A DNA stretch of 64,000 nt from JADJOY01 sp046331705 [NCBI: bacterium] (GCA_046331705.1 JAXLQJ010000018.1:58721-122720), one strand, 5' to 3'. Positions 7,816-17,323 are shown, counted from the stretch's first letter. Translations and numbers: made by a program. Notes: generated by a model not told the origin, from the sequence alone.

Positions 7816-8703
7816 ATGCGTTCACGTCTCGCGCTCGTTCTCCTGGTTCTCGGCGCCACGGGCTGCGCGGCGCTGGCACCGCCGCCGCCCTTCGTCCCGC
7901 CCGCCCCCGCCGTACACGCCGATGTCGCCGAGGTCGAGTGGCTCGTGGGCCGCTGGCGCACCGATGCGCGCGACTTCGAGGAGAGCTGGCAGCCCGCGGG
8001 AGACGCGTTGCTCGGCGCCTCGTTCACCGTCGCCGACGGGCGCACCTCCACGTGGGAGGCGTCGATCATCGCCCGCGACGAGCAGGGCCGGCTCACCTAC
8101 CGCGCGATGCCCGAGGGTGCGGACCCGGTCGCCTTCGTGCGCAACGTGTCGGGAGATCGCGCGGTGCGGTTCGGCAATCCCAGCCACGATTTCCCGCAAC
8201 TGCTCGCGTACGCGCGCCGCGATGCCGGCTCCGTGGCACGCCTGGGCGCGCGGATCGCCGGCGGCGGCAGGCAGATCGATCTGCCCATGCTCTTGGTCGC
8301 GTCGGCGCCGGCGCCCGAGCTGGAGGAGGCGGACCGAGCCTTCGCCGCGGACGTCGACTCCCGCGGCGCCGACGCGTGGGTGGAGGTCTTCGACGAGGCC
8401 GGCGGCATGGAATCGGACGGCAAGCGCGTCGCGGGCAAGGACGCGATCCGCGCGGCCATGACGCCCTTGCTCTCCGATCGGAAAGCCCGTCTGCAATGGG
8501 CACCGCTGGCGAGCGGGCTCTCGCCGGCCGGGGACCTGGGATACACCGTCGGCGCGTGGGCGTTGCGGAAATACACCGACGGCACGTGGCGGACGCACGC
8601 GACGGGCAGCTACGTCACGGTGTGGCGGCGTGCTGCCGACGGCGCCTGGAAGGTGCTCTTCGACGCAGGCGAGGACGACCCGCCACCGCCGGCCAACCCC
8701 TGA
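7816..8703 (+). CDS. Lipoprotein with DUF6265-like and NTF2-like domains
   Basis: A secreted lipoprotein of 295 residues: hydrophobic signal ending in LGATGCAAL, with the lipobox Cys at 17. Residues about 40-160 resemble the DUF6265 type (WLVGRWRTD, ESWQP, ASFTVADG), a small beta-barrel of unknown activity. Residues about 165-285 look like an NTF2/SnoaL-type cone domain (EEADRAFAADVDSRGADAWV, then GYTVGAWAL and WKVLFDAG), often used as a ligand pocket or steroid/peptide hydrolase scaffold. No catalytic set is evident. The ribosome site GAGGGAG lies at 7803-7809. The two-domain pairing is seen in the sequence; any role is unknown. Confidence 0.82.
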   Translation: MRSRLALVLLVLGATGCAALAPPPPFVPPAPAVHADVAEVEWLVGRWRTDARDFEESWQPAGDALLGASFTVADGRTSTWEASIIARDEQGRLTYRAMPEGADPVAFVRNVSGDRAVRFGNPSHDFPQLLAYARRDAGSVARLGARIAGGGRQIDLPMLLVASAPAPELEEADRAFAADVDSRGADAWVEVFDEAGGMESDGKRVAGKDAIRAAMTPLLSDRKARLQWAPLASGLSPAGDLGYTVGAWALRKYTDGTWRTHATGSYVTVWRRAADGAWKVLFDAGEDDPPPPANP

Positions 8704-8723
8704 GCGATCCGTCGCAGGATCGC
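8704..8723. terminator. Stem-loop directly after a stop, convergent junction
   Basis: Perfect 7-bp arms GCGATCC and GGATCGC around GTCGCA, starting at the base after the TGA of the lipoprotein gene and facing the minus-strand kinase gene. No T tract. Confidence 0.45.
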
Positions 8724-8752
8724 GAGCGCCGTCGCCGCCCTCGCTCCTGCGA

Positions 8753-11665
8753 TCACGCCGCGCCGCGCGACGGCGCGACGGCGTGCGCGCGCAGCGCCGC
8801 CTCGAGCTGTTTGCGAAAGCCCAGCGCGGCGGTGTTGCGCAACCGGTTCATGTAGCCGAGCCGGTTGTCGGCGGCGCCTCCGGCGGCCTCCTCCGCGACG
8901 GCGCGCCCGTCCACGTAGAAGAGCCCGCGCGGCGTGCCCTCGACGATCACCGGATAGAGCGCGAAAGCGCGCGCTCGATACGGGCGATACCAGGTCGGCA
9001 GAAACGCAGCGATCTCACGCGCGCCACTGTTGCCGATGACCACGTCCTGGCCGTCCCGCAGCGCCCTCGCGAACAGATCGCCGTCGGGATCGGCGATCGA
9101 GAAGCGCACGCTGCCGATCGCCGCCGGCCAGCGCTCGCCGAGCGCGTGAGTGAGGGTCGCCTCGCGGCGCTCGGGGTCGATCGCGGCGAAGAACACGTTC
9201 TCGAACGCGAAGCCCGTGAACGCCGTCTCGACGATGATCGTGACCACGTCGGCGAGCTGGAACTCGCCGGCGAGCAATCGGGTGATCTCGTGCAGGCGCC
9301 GGAGCAGGATGCGCGTGCGATCGCTGGCGCTGGGGTCGGGCGTCGGCGCCTCGTGTTGCGCGCGGGCTTGGGGTTCGACGGGCTCGCGGGCACCCAGGAA
9401 CGTCCGCGCCGCGGCCACCGGCGAGCTTGCCGGCATGGCGACGCGCGCCGCGCGCGCCGTCTCCTCGACCAGCTTGACCGCGCCGCCGAGCACCGATCCC
9501 ACGGCCCGCGCGTCCACCTTCAGCGTGCCGCCGAAGCGGCCGACCAGCGCCGCCACGCGCGCGTCGTGATCGCCCGCCGTGCTGGTCGTGAGCGCGCTCA
9601 CCAGCTCGGTCGCGAAGCACGCGGCGTGGCGGACCTGATCGGCGGTGGTGCGAGGCCTCGCGACGGCACCCGCCGGCAGCGGATCCATGCTCTCCGCCAC
9701 CACGCTGGGAAAGCCCCAGCTCTCCGCCACGGCGCGCCCCAGCGCCGGCAGCGCCGCGCCGAGCAGCTGCGCGGCCACGTCCTCGGGCGAGCTCCCCCGC
9801 TCCGCCGCCGCGCGCTTCGCCTCCGCCCACTCCTGGGGGAAATAGAACGCGACCAGATAGCGCCCCAGATCGCTGAACAGACCGCAGGTATAGGCACGCT
9901 CGCCGAGCGCGCGACCACCGATGCGCTCGGCGACGCCGCGGGCGACGTTGGCGCGCATCAAGGCGCCCAGCACGATCTCGGAGAGATCGCTCCCGGCCTC
10001 GTCTCCCCGGCTGCGGTTGACGAGCAGCAACGTGAGCGCCGCATCCCGCACGGCGTCGAAGCCGAGCAGCATGATCGCGTGGGACACCGTCGAGATCGTT
10101 CCCGCCGCGGGGCCGTGATAGGTCGAGTTCACGAGCCTGAGCACCTTGCTCGCGAGCGCCACGTCCTTGAGGATCACGCTCGCCAGCTCGCTCGCCGAGG
10201 TGTTGTCGCGCGACGCCTGCACGTTGATCTCGCCGATGATCTGCGCCAGCGCGGGGAAATCCGGGTTGGCGCGCATCCGCGCGAAAAGCTCGTCGAGGGC
10301 GCCGGGGCGCGACTCGGTGACGGCGGTGCGACTCGGGATCGCGTCCGCCTCGCTCGCGATCTCGGGCGGCGGGGTGGTGCAGCTCGACGGCGTGGCCGCG
10401 TCGAGCGCGGGTCCGTCGAGGGCGGGTTCGTCGGCGGACGCCGTGGGAAGCGGCGTCGCCGGAGTCACGGCGAGCGTCGCTGCTCGCGGTGCGGACCGCG
10501 CCGGCGCCGTGACGGAGAGTGCCCGCGCGAGCGAGCCGGGCTGGGTGGGCAGCTCGTGGAGCGACGGCGCGGCGCTCGACACGGCGGAGACCGCGGAGAC
10601 CACCGGGGCAGCGATCTCGGGCGGCGTGATCGCGGCTGGCGCCGAGACCGACGCGGGCGCGTCGCTCGCGATGCGGCTTCGCGCGGGCGCCGGCGTGGGT
10701 CCGCGCACCGCCGTCTCGAGGCGCTCGGCGATCTCGCGCATGAGCGGCGGCCGATCGTCCGGATCCTTGGCCAGCATCGCCACCGTGAGCGCCTCGAGCG
10801 CCAGCGGCGCGTCCCAGCTCGTGGCTGCGCGACTCGGGCGCAGCGGCATCTCGTTGAGGTGCTGATTGAGAAGCCGCCCGATGGTCTTGCCGTCGAACGG
10901 CGGACGGCCGACCAGCGCTTCGTAGAGCATGACCCCGAGCGCGTAGATGTCGACCCGGTGATCGACCGCCTCGCCGCGAATCGATTCCGGCGCCAGGAAC
11001 TGCGGCGTTCCCAGCAACGCGCCCGAATGCGTGAGCGGCTCGGCATCGCCGTCGAGCTCGAGCACCTTGGCGACCCCGAAGTCGAGCACCTTCACCTGGT
11101 CGCGCTCGGGACCGCGATCGAAGACCATGACGTTGGCCGGCTTGAGGTCGCGGTGCACCACACCGTGCGCGTGCGCGTCGTCGAGGGAGCGCGCGATCTG
11201 CGCCACGATCCGCGCCGTGCGCCGCCATTCCAGCGGGCCTTGCTCGCGCAGCACGCGCCGCAGATCTCTGCCGTCCACGAACTCCATGGCGATGTACAGG
11301 GTTCCAGAGTCGGTCGTGCCGAAGTCGTAGAGCGTGATCGTGCACGGATGGTTGAGGCGGCTCGCCGCCGCGGCCTCGTTCTCGAAGCGCGCCTTGAGCG
11401 AGGGATCGGGCGCGAGGTGCGGGTGCAGCACCTTGAGCGCCACCAGCCGCGCGATCGGCTGCTGCTCGGCGCGATAGACGACCCCCATCCCGCCCTCGCC
11501 CAGCCGCTCGAGCACCCGGAAGCGATTGCCTACGAGCTGACCGAGGAGAGGGTCGGTTCCTGCCGAGCGCTCGAGACCACCGGGCGCGCGCCCGCAAGCC
11601 GGGCAGGACGTGTGGCCATCCGCCCATGCGCGGGCGCAACGCACACAGCCCGTTTCGGTCGCCAT
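8753..11665 (-). CDS. Ser/Thr kinase - HDOD - GAF fusion with N-terminal zinc ribbon
   Basis: A 970-residue cytosolic signalling protein. Residues 7-24 form a four-Cys ribbon (CVRC...CPAC). Residues 48-318 are a Hanks kinase with GEGGMGVVY, VALKVL, HRDLKPANV (171-179) and DFG (195-197). An Ala/Pro/Thr-rich linker follows (about 320-450). Residues 455-680 match an HDOD domain (FPALAQIIGEINVQ, ILKDVALASKVLRLVNSTY, ISTVSHAIMLLGFDAVRD), a non-catalytic HD-superfamily module that binds partners in two-component and c-di-GMP networks. Residues 785-950 look like a GAF domain. The start ATG 11665 has GGAGGGAAG upstream. Kinase, HDOD and GAF in one chain suggests a kinase gated by a small ligand and signalling through an HDOD scaffold (inference). 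Confidence 0.92.
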   Translation of the reverse strand: MATETGCVRCARAWADGHTSCPACGRAPGGLERSAGTDPLLGQLVGNRFRVLERLGEGGMGVVYRAEQQPIARLVALKVLHPHLAPDPSLKARFENEAAAASRLNHPCTITLYDFGTTDSGTLYIAMEFVDGRDLRRVLREQGPLEWRRTARIVAQIARSLDDAHAHGVVHRDLKPANVMVFDRGPERDQVKVLDFGVAKVLELDGDAEPLTHSGALLGTPQFLAPESIRGEAVDHRVDIYALGVMLYEALVGRPPFDGKTIGRLLNQHLNEMPLRPSRAATSWDAPLALEALTVAMLAKDPDDRPPLMREIAERLETAVRGPTPAPARSRIASDAPASVSAPAAITPPEIAAPVVSAVSAVSSAAPSLHELPTQPGSLARALSVTAPARSAPRAATLAVTPATPLPTASADEPALDGPALDAATPSSCTTPPPEIASEADAIPSRTAVTESRPGALDELFARMRANPDFPALAQIIGEINVQASRDNTSASELASVILKDVALASKVLRLVNSTYHGPAAGTISTVSHAIMLLGFDAVRDAALTLLLVNRSRGDEAGSDLSEIVLGALMRANVARGVAERIGGRALGERAYTCGLFSDLGRYLVAFYFPQEWAEAKRAAAERGSSPEDVAAQLLGAALPALGRAVAESWGFPSVVAESMDPLPAGAVARPRTTADQVRHAACFATELVSALTTSTAGDHDARVAALVGRFGGTLKVDARAVGSVLGGAVKLVEETARAARVAMPASSPVAAARTFLGAREPVEPQARAQHEAPTPDPSASDRTRILLRRLHEITRLLAGEFQLADVVTIIVETAFTGFAFENVFFAAIDPERREATLTHALGERWPAAIGSVRFSIADPDGDLFARALRDGQDVVIGNSGAREIAAFLPTWYRPYRARAFALYPVIVEGTPRGLFYVDGRAVAEEAAGGAADNRLGYMNRLRNTAALGFRKQLEAALRAHAVAPSRGAA

Positions 11666-11886
11666 CTTCCCTCCGCACTGCCGCGCCGCGGCCGAGAGGA
11701 GACCCGGGCGGGTTCCCGCGGGTCCATCGGCCTGCGGGGCCCGAGATGCAAGCCGCACGCCTGCGCGCGCGAGACGCGGAGCGCCCGGTGACGCACCCGG
11801 CTCTCGGAACTGCGACGTCCTGCTCGGGCCGTCGCCGACTTCCACCGAGTGGGTCCCCGGCGAGCGAGCGCCGTGCGCGCTGCGCT

Positions 11887-11918
11887 CAACTTCCGTACGC
11901 GCACTCGCCCGAAAGTTG
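11887..11918. promoter_or_regulatory. Interrupted inverted repeat
   Basis: CAACTTCCG (11887-11895) and CGAAAGTTG (11910-11918) pair in eight of nine positions across a 14-bp spacer. Possible operator half-sites in the divergent region; unproven. Confidence 0.3.
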
Positions 11919-11952
11919 CGCCGCGGCACGCCGGCCGCTCGCGACAGTTCCA

Positions 11953-11973
11953 GCGAAACATCCGTAGTTTCGC
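11953..11973. promoter_or_regulatory. Inverted repeat GCGAAAC-N7-GTTTCGC
   Basis: Perfect 7-bp arms around ATCCGTA, 97 bp before the start at 12070. AT-richer than its surroundings, so it may be an operator overlapping a promoter. Confidence 0.4.
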
Positions 11974-12069
11974 GTAGGTGTCGCGCACGACGCCAACGGC
12001 ACATCGGATGCACTCGGGTCGCGTGCACGATCCCCGCATCACGCGGCGATCGAGGAAGGAGAACGATCG

Positions 12070-12795
12070 ATGACGGTGAGGAGAGGCTCGTCTCGCGCGC
12101 GCGTGCTCGCGCAGGCCGTGGCGATATCGCTGTTGACGTGCGCGCCGACCCTCGCGCACGCGGAGAAGCTCGTCTTCCGCGAGGATTTCTCGAGCATGCC
12201 GTACGGCCCGTGGCAGCAGCCGCCGAGCGCCGGCTACCGGCTGCGCGGCGAGATGTTCACCGAGTACCCCGTGCAGCGCGACGGGCTCGTGGGCGCGGTG
12301 CTCACCACACGCGGGCTCTTCCAGGGAGAGCGCGTGGTGTTCCCGGCGTGGATCGACGGTCAGCACGCGAGCTTGCGCTACGACGTCGATTTCCAGCGCA
12401 TGCAAGCGATCATCGACACCGCCGTGCAATGGCACGTCAACGTCGACGCGACCACCGGCCTGCAGCGCTTCTATCAAGCCGCTCTGCTGCACGGTGCCAA
12501 GCCCGGCGTGGCCGCGGCGCTCAAGGTCCAGCTCGTGGAGGAGTCGGCGGCGGAGCCCCGCGGCTTCCGCGTCACCACGCTGGGACACGCGCAAGCGCCC
12601 ACGCTGACCCAAGAGGGGTGGCATCACCTGCAGATCCGCTCCACCGGCACGAGCTTCGACGAGTTCGTCGTGAGCCTCGACGGAAACGACCTGCTCGCCG
12701 TGCAGGACGCGACGCTGCGCGCGGGCTACGTGGGCGTGCGCGTCGGACTCGACACGACCCGCTGGGACAACATCCGAGTCGTCACGAATCTATGA
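12070..12795 (+). CDS. Exported protein, concanavalin/laminin-G-like fold
   Basis: A 241-residue secreted protein with a signal peptide (residues 1-31, ending THAHA-like with cleavage before EKLVF). The mature part begins FREDFSSMPYGPWQ and ends VGVRVGLDTTRWDNIRV, the start and end pattern of beta-sandwich proteins of the 3-keto-disaccharide hydrolase (DUF1080) and laminin-G type, which bind or cut glycans. No catalytic residues are identified. The stop overlaps the next start as ATGA (12792-12795), so it is translationally coupled to the first glycosyltransferase, which supports a glycan-related role. Confidence 0.8.
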   Translation: MTVRRGSSRARVLAQAVAISLLTCAPTLAHAEKLVFREDFSSMPYGPWQQPPSAGYRLRGEMFTEYPVQRDGLVGAVLTTRGLFQGERVVFPAWIDGQHASLRYDVDFQRMQAIIDTAVQWHVNVDATTGLQRFYQAALLHGAKPGVAAALKVQLVEESAAEPRGFRVTTLGHAQAPTLTQEGWHHLQIRSTGTSFDEFVVSLDGNDLLAVQDATLRAGYVGVRVGLDTTRWDNIRVVTNL

Positions 12796-13960
12796 GGATC
12801 GGGATCGCGGCGGTGCTGGGGACGAGCGGCGGGCCGCGCAGCTACGCACGAGCGCTGGTCGCCGCGCTGGCGCGCACGGACGCGGATCACGAGTACTGGG
12901 TGCTGACGGATGCCCCCGACGCGGTCCCCGTCCATCCTCGGATCCACACGGTGCACGTGCCGTTGGAGAGCCGCTACGCGCAGCCGCTCTGGGATCACGT
13001 GCGCCTGCCGGCGGCGGTGGCCCCGCTCCGCCTCGACCTTCTTCACCACACCAAGGCGGCGCTGCCCCTCGGGATCGCGATCGCGAGCGTCGTCTCGGTC
13101 TACGACGCCGCACCCTTCCTGCACACGCGCACGTTCACGCGCCTGCAGGCGCTTCATCACCGCGGTCACATCCGCGATGCAGCGCGGCGCGCCGATCGGC
13201 TGATCACCATCAGTCACGAGGCGCGCGCCGAGCTGGCGCAAGCGCTGAGCGTCGACCGCGGTCGCATCGCGGTGATCGAGCCCGGCGCCACCGGCCCAGC
13301 GCGCGAGGCACGCGCGGCGTGCGGCGAGCGCGCGCGCGCGCTCCATCCCGGCATCCGCGCGCCGTTCGTGCTCGCGCTCGGCACGATCCAGCCCCGCAAG
13401 GACCTGAGCACGGTGATTCGCGCGTTCCTGCGCGCCAAGGAGCGGTTTCGCTTCCGCACCGGCTGGTGATCGCCGGCCGCTCCGGCTGGCACGACCCGGC
13501 GCTGGAAGGGTCTCGAAACCAGCACGTCGAGGACGTCGTGTGGACCGGCGAGCTCGCCGACGAGCAGGTGGCGACGCTGCTCGAGGGCGCCGAGCTCGCG
13601 GTGAACGCGTCGCGCTACGAAGGATTCGGCCTCGCCGTGCTGGAGGCACTCGCCCACGGCGTCCCGCTGGTCTCCACGCACGTCCCCGCGTTGAGCCACG
13701 CCGCCGCGGATGCCTATTGGCGGGTCGCCGCCGGCGACGTCGGCGGGTTCGCGTGCGCGCTCGGCGCGCTCGCCACCGATCCCGCGCTGCGAGCGCGGCT
13801 CGCCGTGCGCGGCCGCGCACGCGGCCCGCTTCTCCTGGGACGACGCGGCGCGCGCCGCGCTCGCCGTCTATCGCGACGTGCTCGCGGCCGCGCCGGCACG
13901 CGGCGCGTCGTGCCGCGCGGATCGCGGCCGGGCTTGCTCGGGCTCGCGCATGCCCACTGA
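12792..13960 (+). pseudogene. GT4-type glycosyltransferase, frameshifted
   Basis: A group-1 family glycosyltransferase. The first 225 codons read cleanly from ATG 12792 and include the GGPRSYARAL start of the fold, SVYDAAPF, and LALGTIQPRKDLSTVIRAF, the start of the nucleotide-sugar domain. Near 13447-13460 the homology jumps to another frame (HRLVIAGRSGWHDP, EGAELAVNASRYEGFGLAV with the conserved EGFGL, ALAHGVPLV) and near 13810-13830 it jumps back to the original frame (ARFSWDDAARAALAVYRDVL). The two changes compensate each other. No stop interrupts the correct frame within each block. Either the gene is broken or two indels are sequence errors; the clean pieces favour error. Confidence 0.78.
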
Positions 13961-15008
13961 TGCCGGCGCCACGATCCGCCTGCCAGCGCGCGACGATCCC
14001 GGGTCGCAGCTGGTGGCGATCGTGGCGAGCCATCACCCCGGCGATCACCTCGCCGCGTGCCTGGAGTCGCTCGCCGCGCAAGGCTCGCGGCGGTGGTCGT
14101 CGACGACGGCTCGCCCGCCGCGCGGGTCACGACCATCGCGCGGACCTTCCCCCGGGTGCGCACGATTCGTTCCGCGGCGAATCGCGGGTTCGCGGCGAGC
14201 GTCAATGCGGCGATCGCCGAGCTGCTGTGCGCGGCTCCGCCAGCGCACCGACCGGAATGGGTGCTGCTCCTCAACGACGACGCCGCGCTCGAGCCAGGCT
14301 TTCTTGCCGCGGTGACCCCGCACCCTCGGTGGCGCCACGGCCTGGTCCATGCTCGGCCCTGCAGTTGCGCGACGACGATCCGCTGCGCATCGACTCGGCA
14401 GGGCTGACGCTTCGCGGCGACGGTGGCGGCGGCGACGCACTGGCTCGCCGACGAGCCCCTCACCCGCGCGCCCGCCCGCGCCGTGGAGATCCTCGGTCCG
14501 AGCGCGGGCGCGGCGCTCTACCGTCTCGACCTGCTCGCGGGCCTCGGCGGATTCGAGGCGAGCTTCTGGGCCCTGGCTTCGAGGATCAAGACTCGCGCTG
14601 CGCGCCCGCGCGGCCGGTGCGCGCGCGCTGCTGATTCCCGACGCACGCGTGCGGCACCGTGGCGGCGCCACCACGCGCGCGCGAGGCCTATCGCCGCCTG
14701 GTCTGTCTCGAGCGAAACCGTGTGCGCACGGTGGTTCGCCCTTCCCGAGCGGACTCGCGGTGCAGTGCATCGCGCGCGCGTGCGGCGAGGCCGCCGCGCG
14801 CGCCGCACGAGCGCCCGCCACCAGCCGGAAGCAGGACGGCTGCGCCACGCGGCTCCCCAGCTCGCGTGGCCGCTTGCCACCAGCCGCGCACCACCTCGAA
14901 GGGTGGGCGCGCGCGCGGCGCTCGCTGCCCCGCGACGCGCGGTGGCGAGCGCGGCGCGCGGCCGTGCTCGCACCCGCCGAGCTCACCGTTGGATCACGAC
15001 GACGCTGA
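13950..15008 (+). pseudogene. GT2-type glycosyltransferase, heavily frameshifted
   Basis: A GT-A-fold glycosyltransferase, rhamnosyltransferase-like, in pieces. Seen in successive frames: QLVAIVASHHPGDHLAACL, AVVVDDGSPAARV (nucleotide-binding Asp-Asp), RGFAASVNAAI, EWVLLLNDDAALEPGFL (the DDA metal motif), ATAWSMLGPAV, QLRDDDPLRIDSAGLTLRG, EILGPSAGAALYRLDLL, GFEDQD (the conserved ED motif), RARAAGARALLIPDARVRH and REAYRRLVCLERNR. At least eight frame changes occur in about 900 bp, while block order and motif content remain those of a complete enzyme. The start ATG 13950 overlaps the tail of the previous gene. The end is approximate. Confidence 0.72.
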
Positions 15009-15041
15009 GGGCGGGCGGCGCCCGGCCTGGGCGCGGCGCGG

Positions 15042-16255
15042 GTGGTCGTGGTCGAGCCCGGCCGGTCAGCGAGCGGTGTGGGCCGGATCGCACGGCTGAC
15101 GGCGGAGGCGCTCGAACGCGCATGCCATCGGCCCGCAGCCGCCGCGATGGATCTGCTCCTCGCGGGTCCCGGCCCGCGGCCCCCGTGGGCGCCCACGCTG
15201 CCGTGGATCCCCCTGCCGGCAGTCGGCGCCGAGCCGGGGGCGACGGTGCGCTGGTACCGCAACCTCGACCGCTGGCTCGACGCACACGAGCCCGCGCTCG
15301 TGCACGTGCTCTCCGGGTTTCCGGTGCCCGGGATGCGGCGGCCGTACGTGATCACGCTGCACGACCTCGACGTGCTCGCGAGCCCGGCGCGCCATCCACT
15401 GGTGAAGCACGCCTACTTCCGCTTCTTCCTGCCGGCGAGCCTGCGACATGCCGCCTCGATCCACGCCGTCTCGCGCAGCACCGCCGCGGCGATCGCCCGC
15501 CGCTGGCCGATGCTCGCGCCGCGAACCACCACCGTGCGCAACGCCCTCGCGACCGAGCTTCACGCGCGTCCGCGACCGCGGGCTGCTCACCGAGCTGCGC
15601 GAGCGATGGGACTGCCGGCGCGGTTCGCTGGTCACTGCTGCGTCCGCAGGGCCGCGCCTGCGCGCCGATCTCGCGATCGAAGCGATGACCGAGGTGCGGG
15701 CGCGACACGCCGATGTCGGGCTGGTGATCGCCGGCGGTTGCGACGCAGCGCGCCCGCGGGATCCGGGGCGCGGCGGCGCCACCGCCCAGCCGTGGTGCGC
15801 ATCGGCTCGGTCGAGGAGGGCGAGCTGCCGGCGTTGCTGAGCGCCGCCGCGGTGCTCGTCCATCCGACCTGGGACGACGGCTTCGGCTATCCGCCGCTCG
15901 AGGCCCTCTTCGGCGCACGCCGGTGGTGGTCTCCGATCTCGCGATCACGCGCGAGTTGCTGGCGCCGCACGCGCTGCGGGTGGGATCGGACGATCCGCGC
16001 CGCTGGGCCGATGCGATCGACCACGCCCTCCACGACGCTGCGCACCGGGAAACCGTGGCGCGCGTGGCGCCCACCTGGACGTCACGCTTCGGCGTGGATC
16101 GTCTCGGCGCGCGCCTGGTCCATGCGTATCGCCGCACCCTCGCGCGCTCGGGCGGCGCCCCGCCGCCGCGCGCGCGGCGCCAGGCGTCGAGCCAGCACCA
16201 CGTCGTAGACGAGGTCGGCCCACGCGGCGCCGATCGAGCTCAACCCCATGCGTGA
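15042..16255 (+). pseudogene. GT4-type glycosyltransferase, frameshifted
   Basis: A mannosyltransferase-like retaining glycosyltransferase. From GTG 15042 one frame gives VVVEPGRSASGVGRIARLT, YVITLHDLDVLASP, HAVSRSTAAAIARRWP. Near 15575 homology moves to a second frame (RADLAIEAMTEV, VGLVIAGG), near 15785 back to the first (GSVEEGELPALLSAA, VHPTWDDGFGYPPLEALF, the donor-site Glu motif), and near 15923 to a third (VVSDLAITRELLAPHALRVG, then a helical tail). At least three indels. Its apparent stop at 16255 lies inside the convergent glycosyltransferase gene, so the real end is probably nearer 16150. Same interpretation as its neighbours. Confidence 0.74.
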
Positions 16256-17323
16256 CTGGAACTCGCGGAGCGCCGCCGCGCCCAGCTGGTGACGGAGCGA
16301 GGCGTCGCGCGCCAGCTCGCGCAGAGCGTCGGCCAGCGCGTCGGCATCCCGCATCGGCACGAAGCGCGCGCAGCCGGATTCGCCGAGCTCGTCGCGCATC
16401 GCGCGGCTCGCACCGGTGACGAGCGCCTTGCCCATCGCGAACGCCTGATACGCCTTGTTCGGCAGCACCAGGTCGGCCTTGCGCGTGCCGCCGAAGATCC
16501 CCAGGCACACGTCCGCCGCGGCGATCAGCCGAGGCAGCTCTTCGTAGGGGACCCAATCGATCAGCCTCAGGTGCGGGATCGCGCTCGGCTCGCGGACGCC
16601 ATAGACCGCGCACACGTCGTCGCGGAACTGGCCGGTGCCGACGAACGTGAACCTCACGGCGCCGCCCGCGAGCCGTTTCGACGCCTCGAGCATCGTGCGT
16701 ACGCCGTGCAGCGGTAGGTATTTGCCGTAGTAGAGAACGTGCAACGGTCCGGGGGCCCGAGGCCCCGTCCGTGGGCGAAAGACTCGGTCGTCGGCTCCCG
16801 TGAGGACGGTCACGAGCTTGTGCTCCGCGACCGAGAAGCGATCCCGAAAGTACGCAGCGTGCGCATCGGTGTCCGCGACCACCACGTCGGCGAGCGCGTA
16901 GAGCCGGCGCTCGATCCAGGCGAGCAACGCCGCGGCCCGCGAGCCCGCGGCGACGAAGCCCTTGTCCTCGACGAGCGTGTTGTAGACGGAAACCAGCGGA
17001 TCGACGATGAGCGGCTTGCCGCGCCGACGGCTCAACCAGCGCGCCAGCGGCACGTCGAGGTGACCGTTGAAGCCCACGACCATGACGTCGTAGTCGGCGA
17101 TCCGCGAGTGGCGCCACGCGAGGCGCACCAGCGCGGCGAGGTAGCGAGCGACCACTCGCACCAGCGAGCGTCCGCGGAAGTAGTCGGCGAGCTTGATGCG
17201 CGTGAGCCCCCACACCTCGACGTGGCACTCGATCACCTCGACGTCGTGCCGCTTGAGACCGTCGATCGCGATGCGGTTGCGCGGATAGTCGCGCTCGTAG
17301 GTGCCGAACCAGCACACTTTCAT
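16082..17323 (-). CDS. GT4-type glycosyltransferase
   Basis: An intact 413-residue glycosyltransferase, two Rossmann-like halves. Seen: N-terminal MKVCWFGTYERDYPRNR, KPLIVDPLVSVYNT, ADVVVADTDAHAAYF (acceptor half), then GPLHVLYYGKYLPLHGV, RFTFVGTG, AADVCLGIFGGTRKADLVLPNKAYQA, where family members have the donor-binding loop, and ALVTGASRAMRDEL. Start ATG 17323. The sugar and acceptor cannot be told; with the three broken genes it forms a glycan-assembly locus. Its last 50 codons, very Arg/Ala-rich, overlap the end of the convergent gene, so the extreme C terminus may be affected by the same sequence problem. Confidence 0.87.
   Translation of the reverse strand: MKVCWFGTYERDYPRNRIAIDGLKRHDVEVIECHVEVWGLTRIKLADYFRGRSLVRVVARYLAALVRLAWRHSRIADYDVMVVGFNGHLDVPLARWLSRRRGKPLIVDPLVSVYNTLVEDKGFVAAGSRAAALLAWIERRLYALADVVVADTDAHAAYFRDRFSVAEHKLVTVLTGADDRVFRPRTGPRAPGPLHVLYYGKYLPLHGVRTMLEASKRLAGGAVRFTFVGTGQFRDDVCAVYGVREPSAIPHLRLIDWVPYEELPRLIAAADVCLGIFGGTRKADLVLPNKAYQAFAMGKALVTGASRAMRDELGESGCARFVPMRDADALADALRELARDASLRHQLGAAALREFQSRMGLSSIGAAWADLVYDVVLARRLAPRARRRGAARAREGAAIRMDQARAETIHAEA

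Larger units (their letters stand above)
11666..12069. other. 404-bp divergent intergenic region
   Basis: Holds the start regions of the HDOD kinase (minus) and the secreted laminin-G-like protein (plus). No gene is supported. Two inverted repeats are listed separately. The GGAAGGAG at 12053-12060 is a good ribosome site for the plus-strand gene at 12070. Confidence 0.7.
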
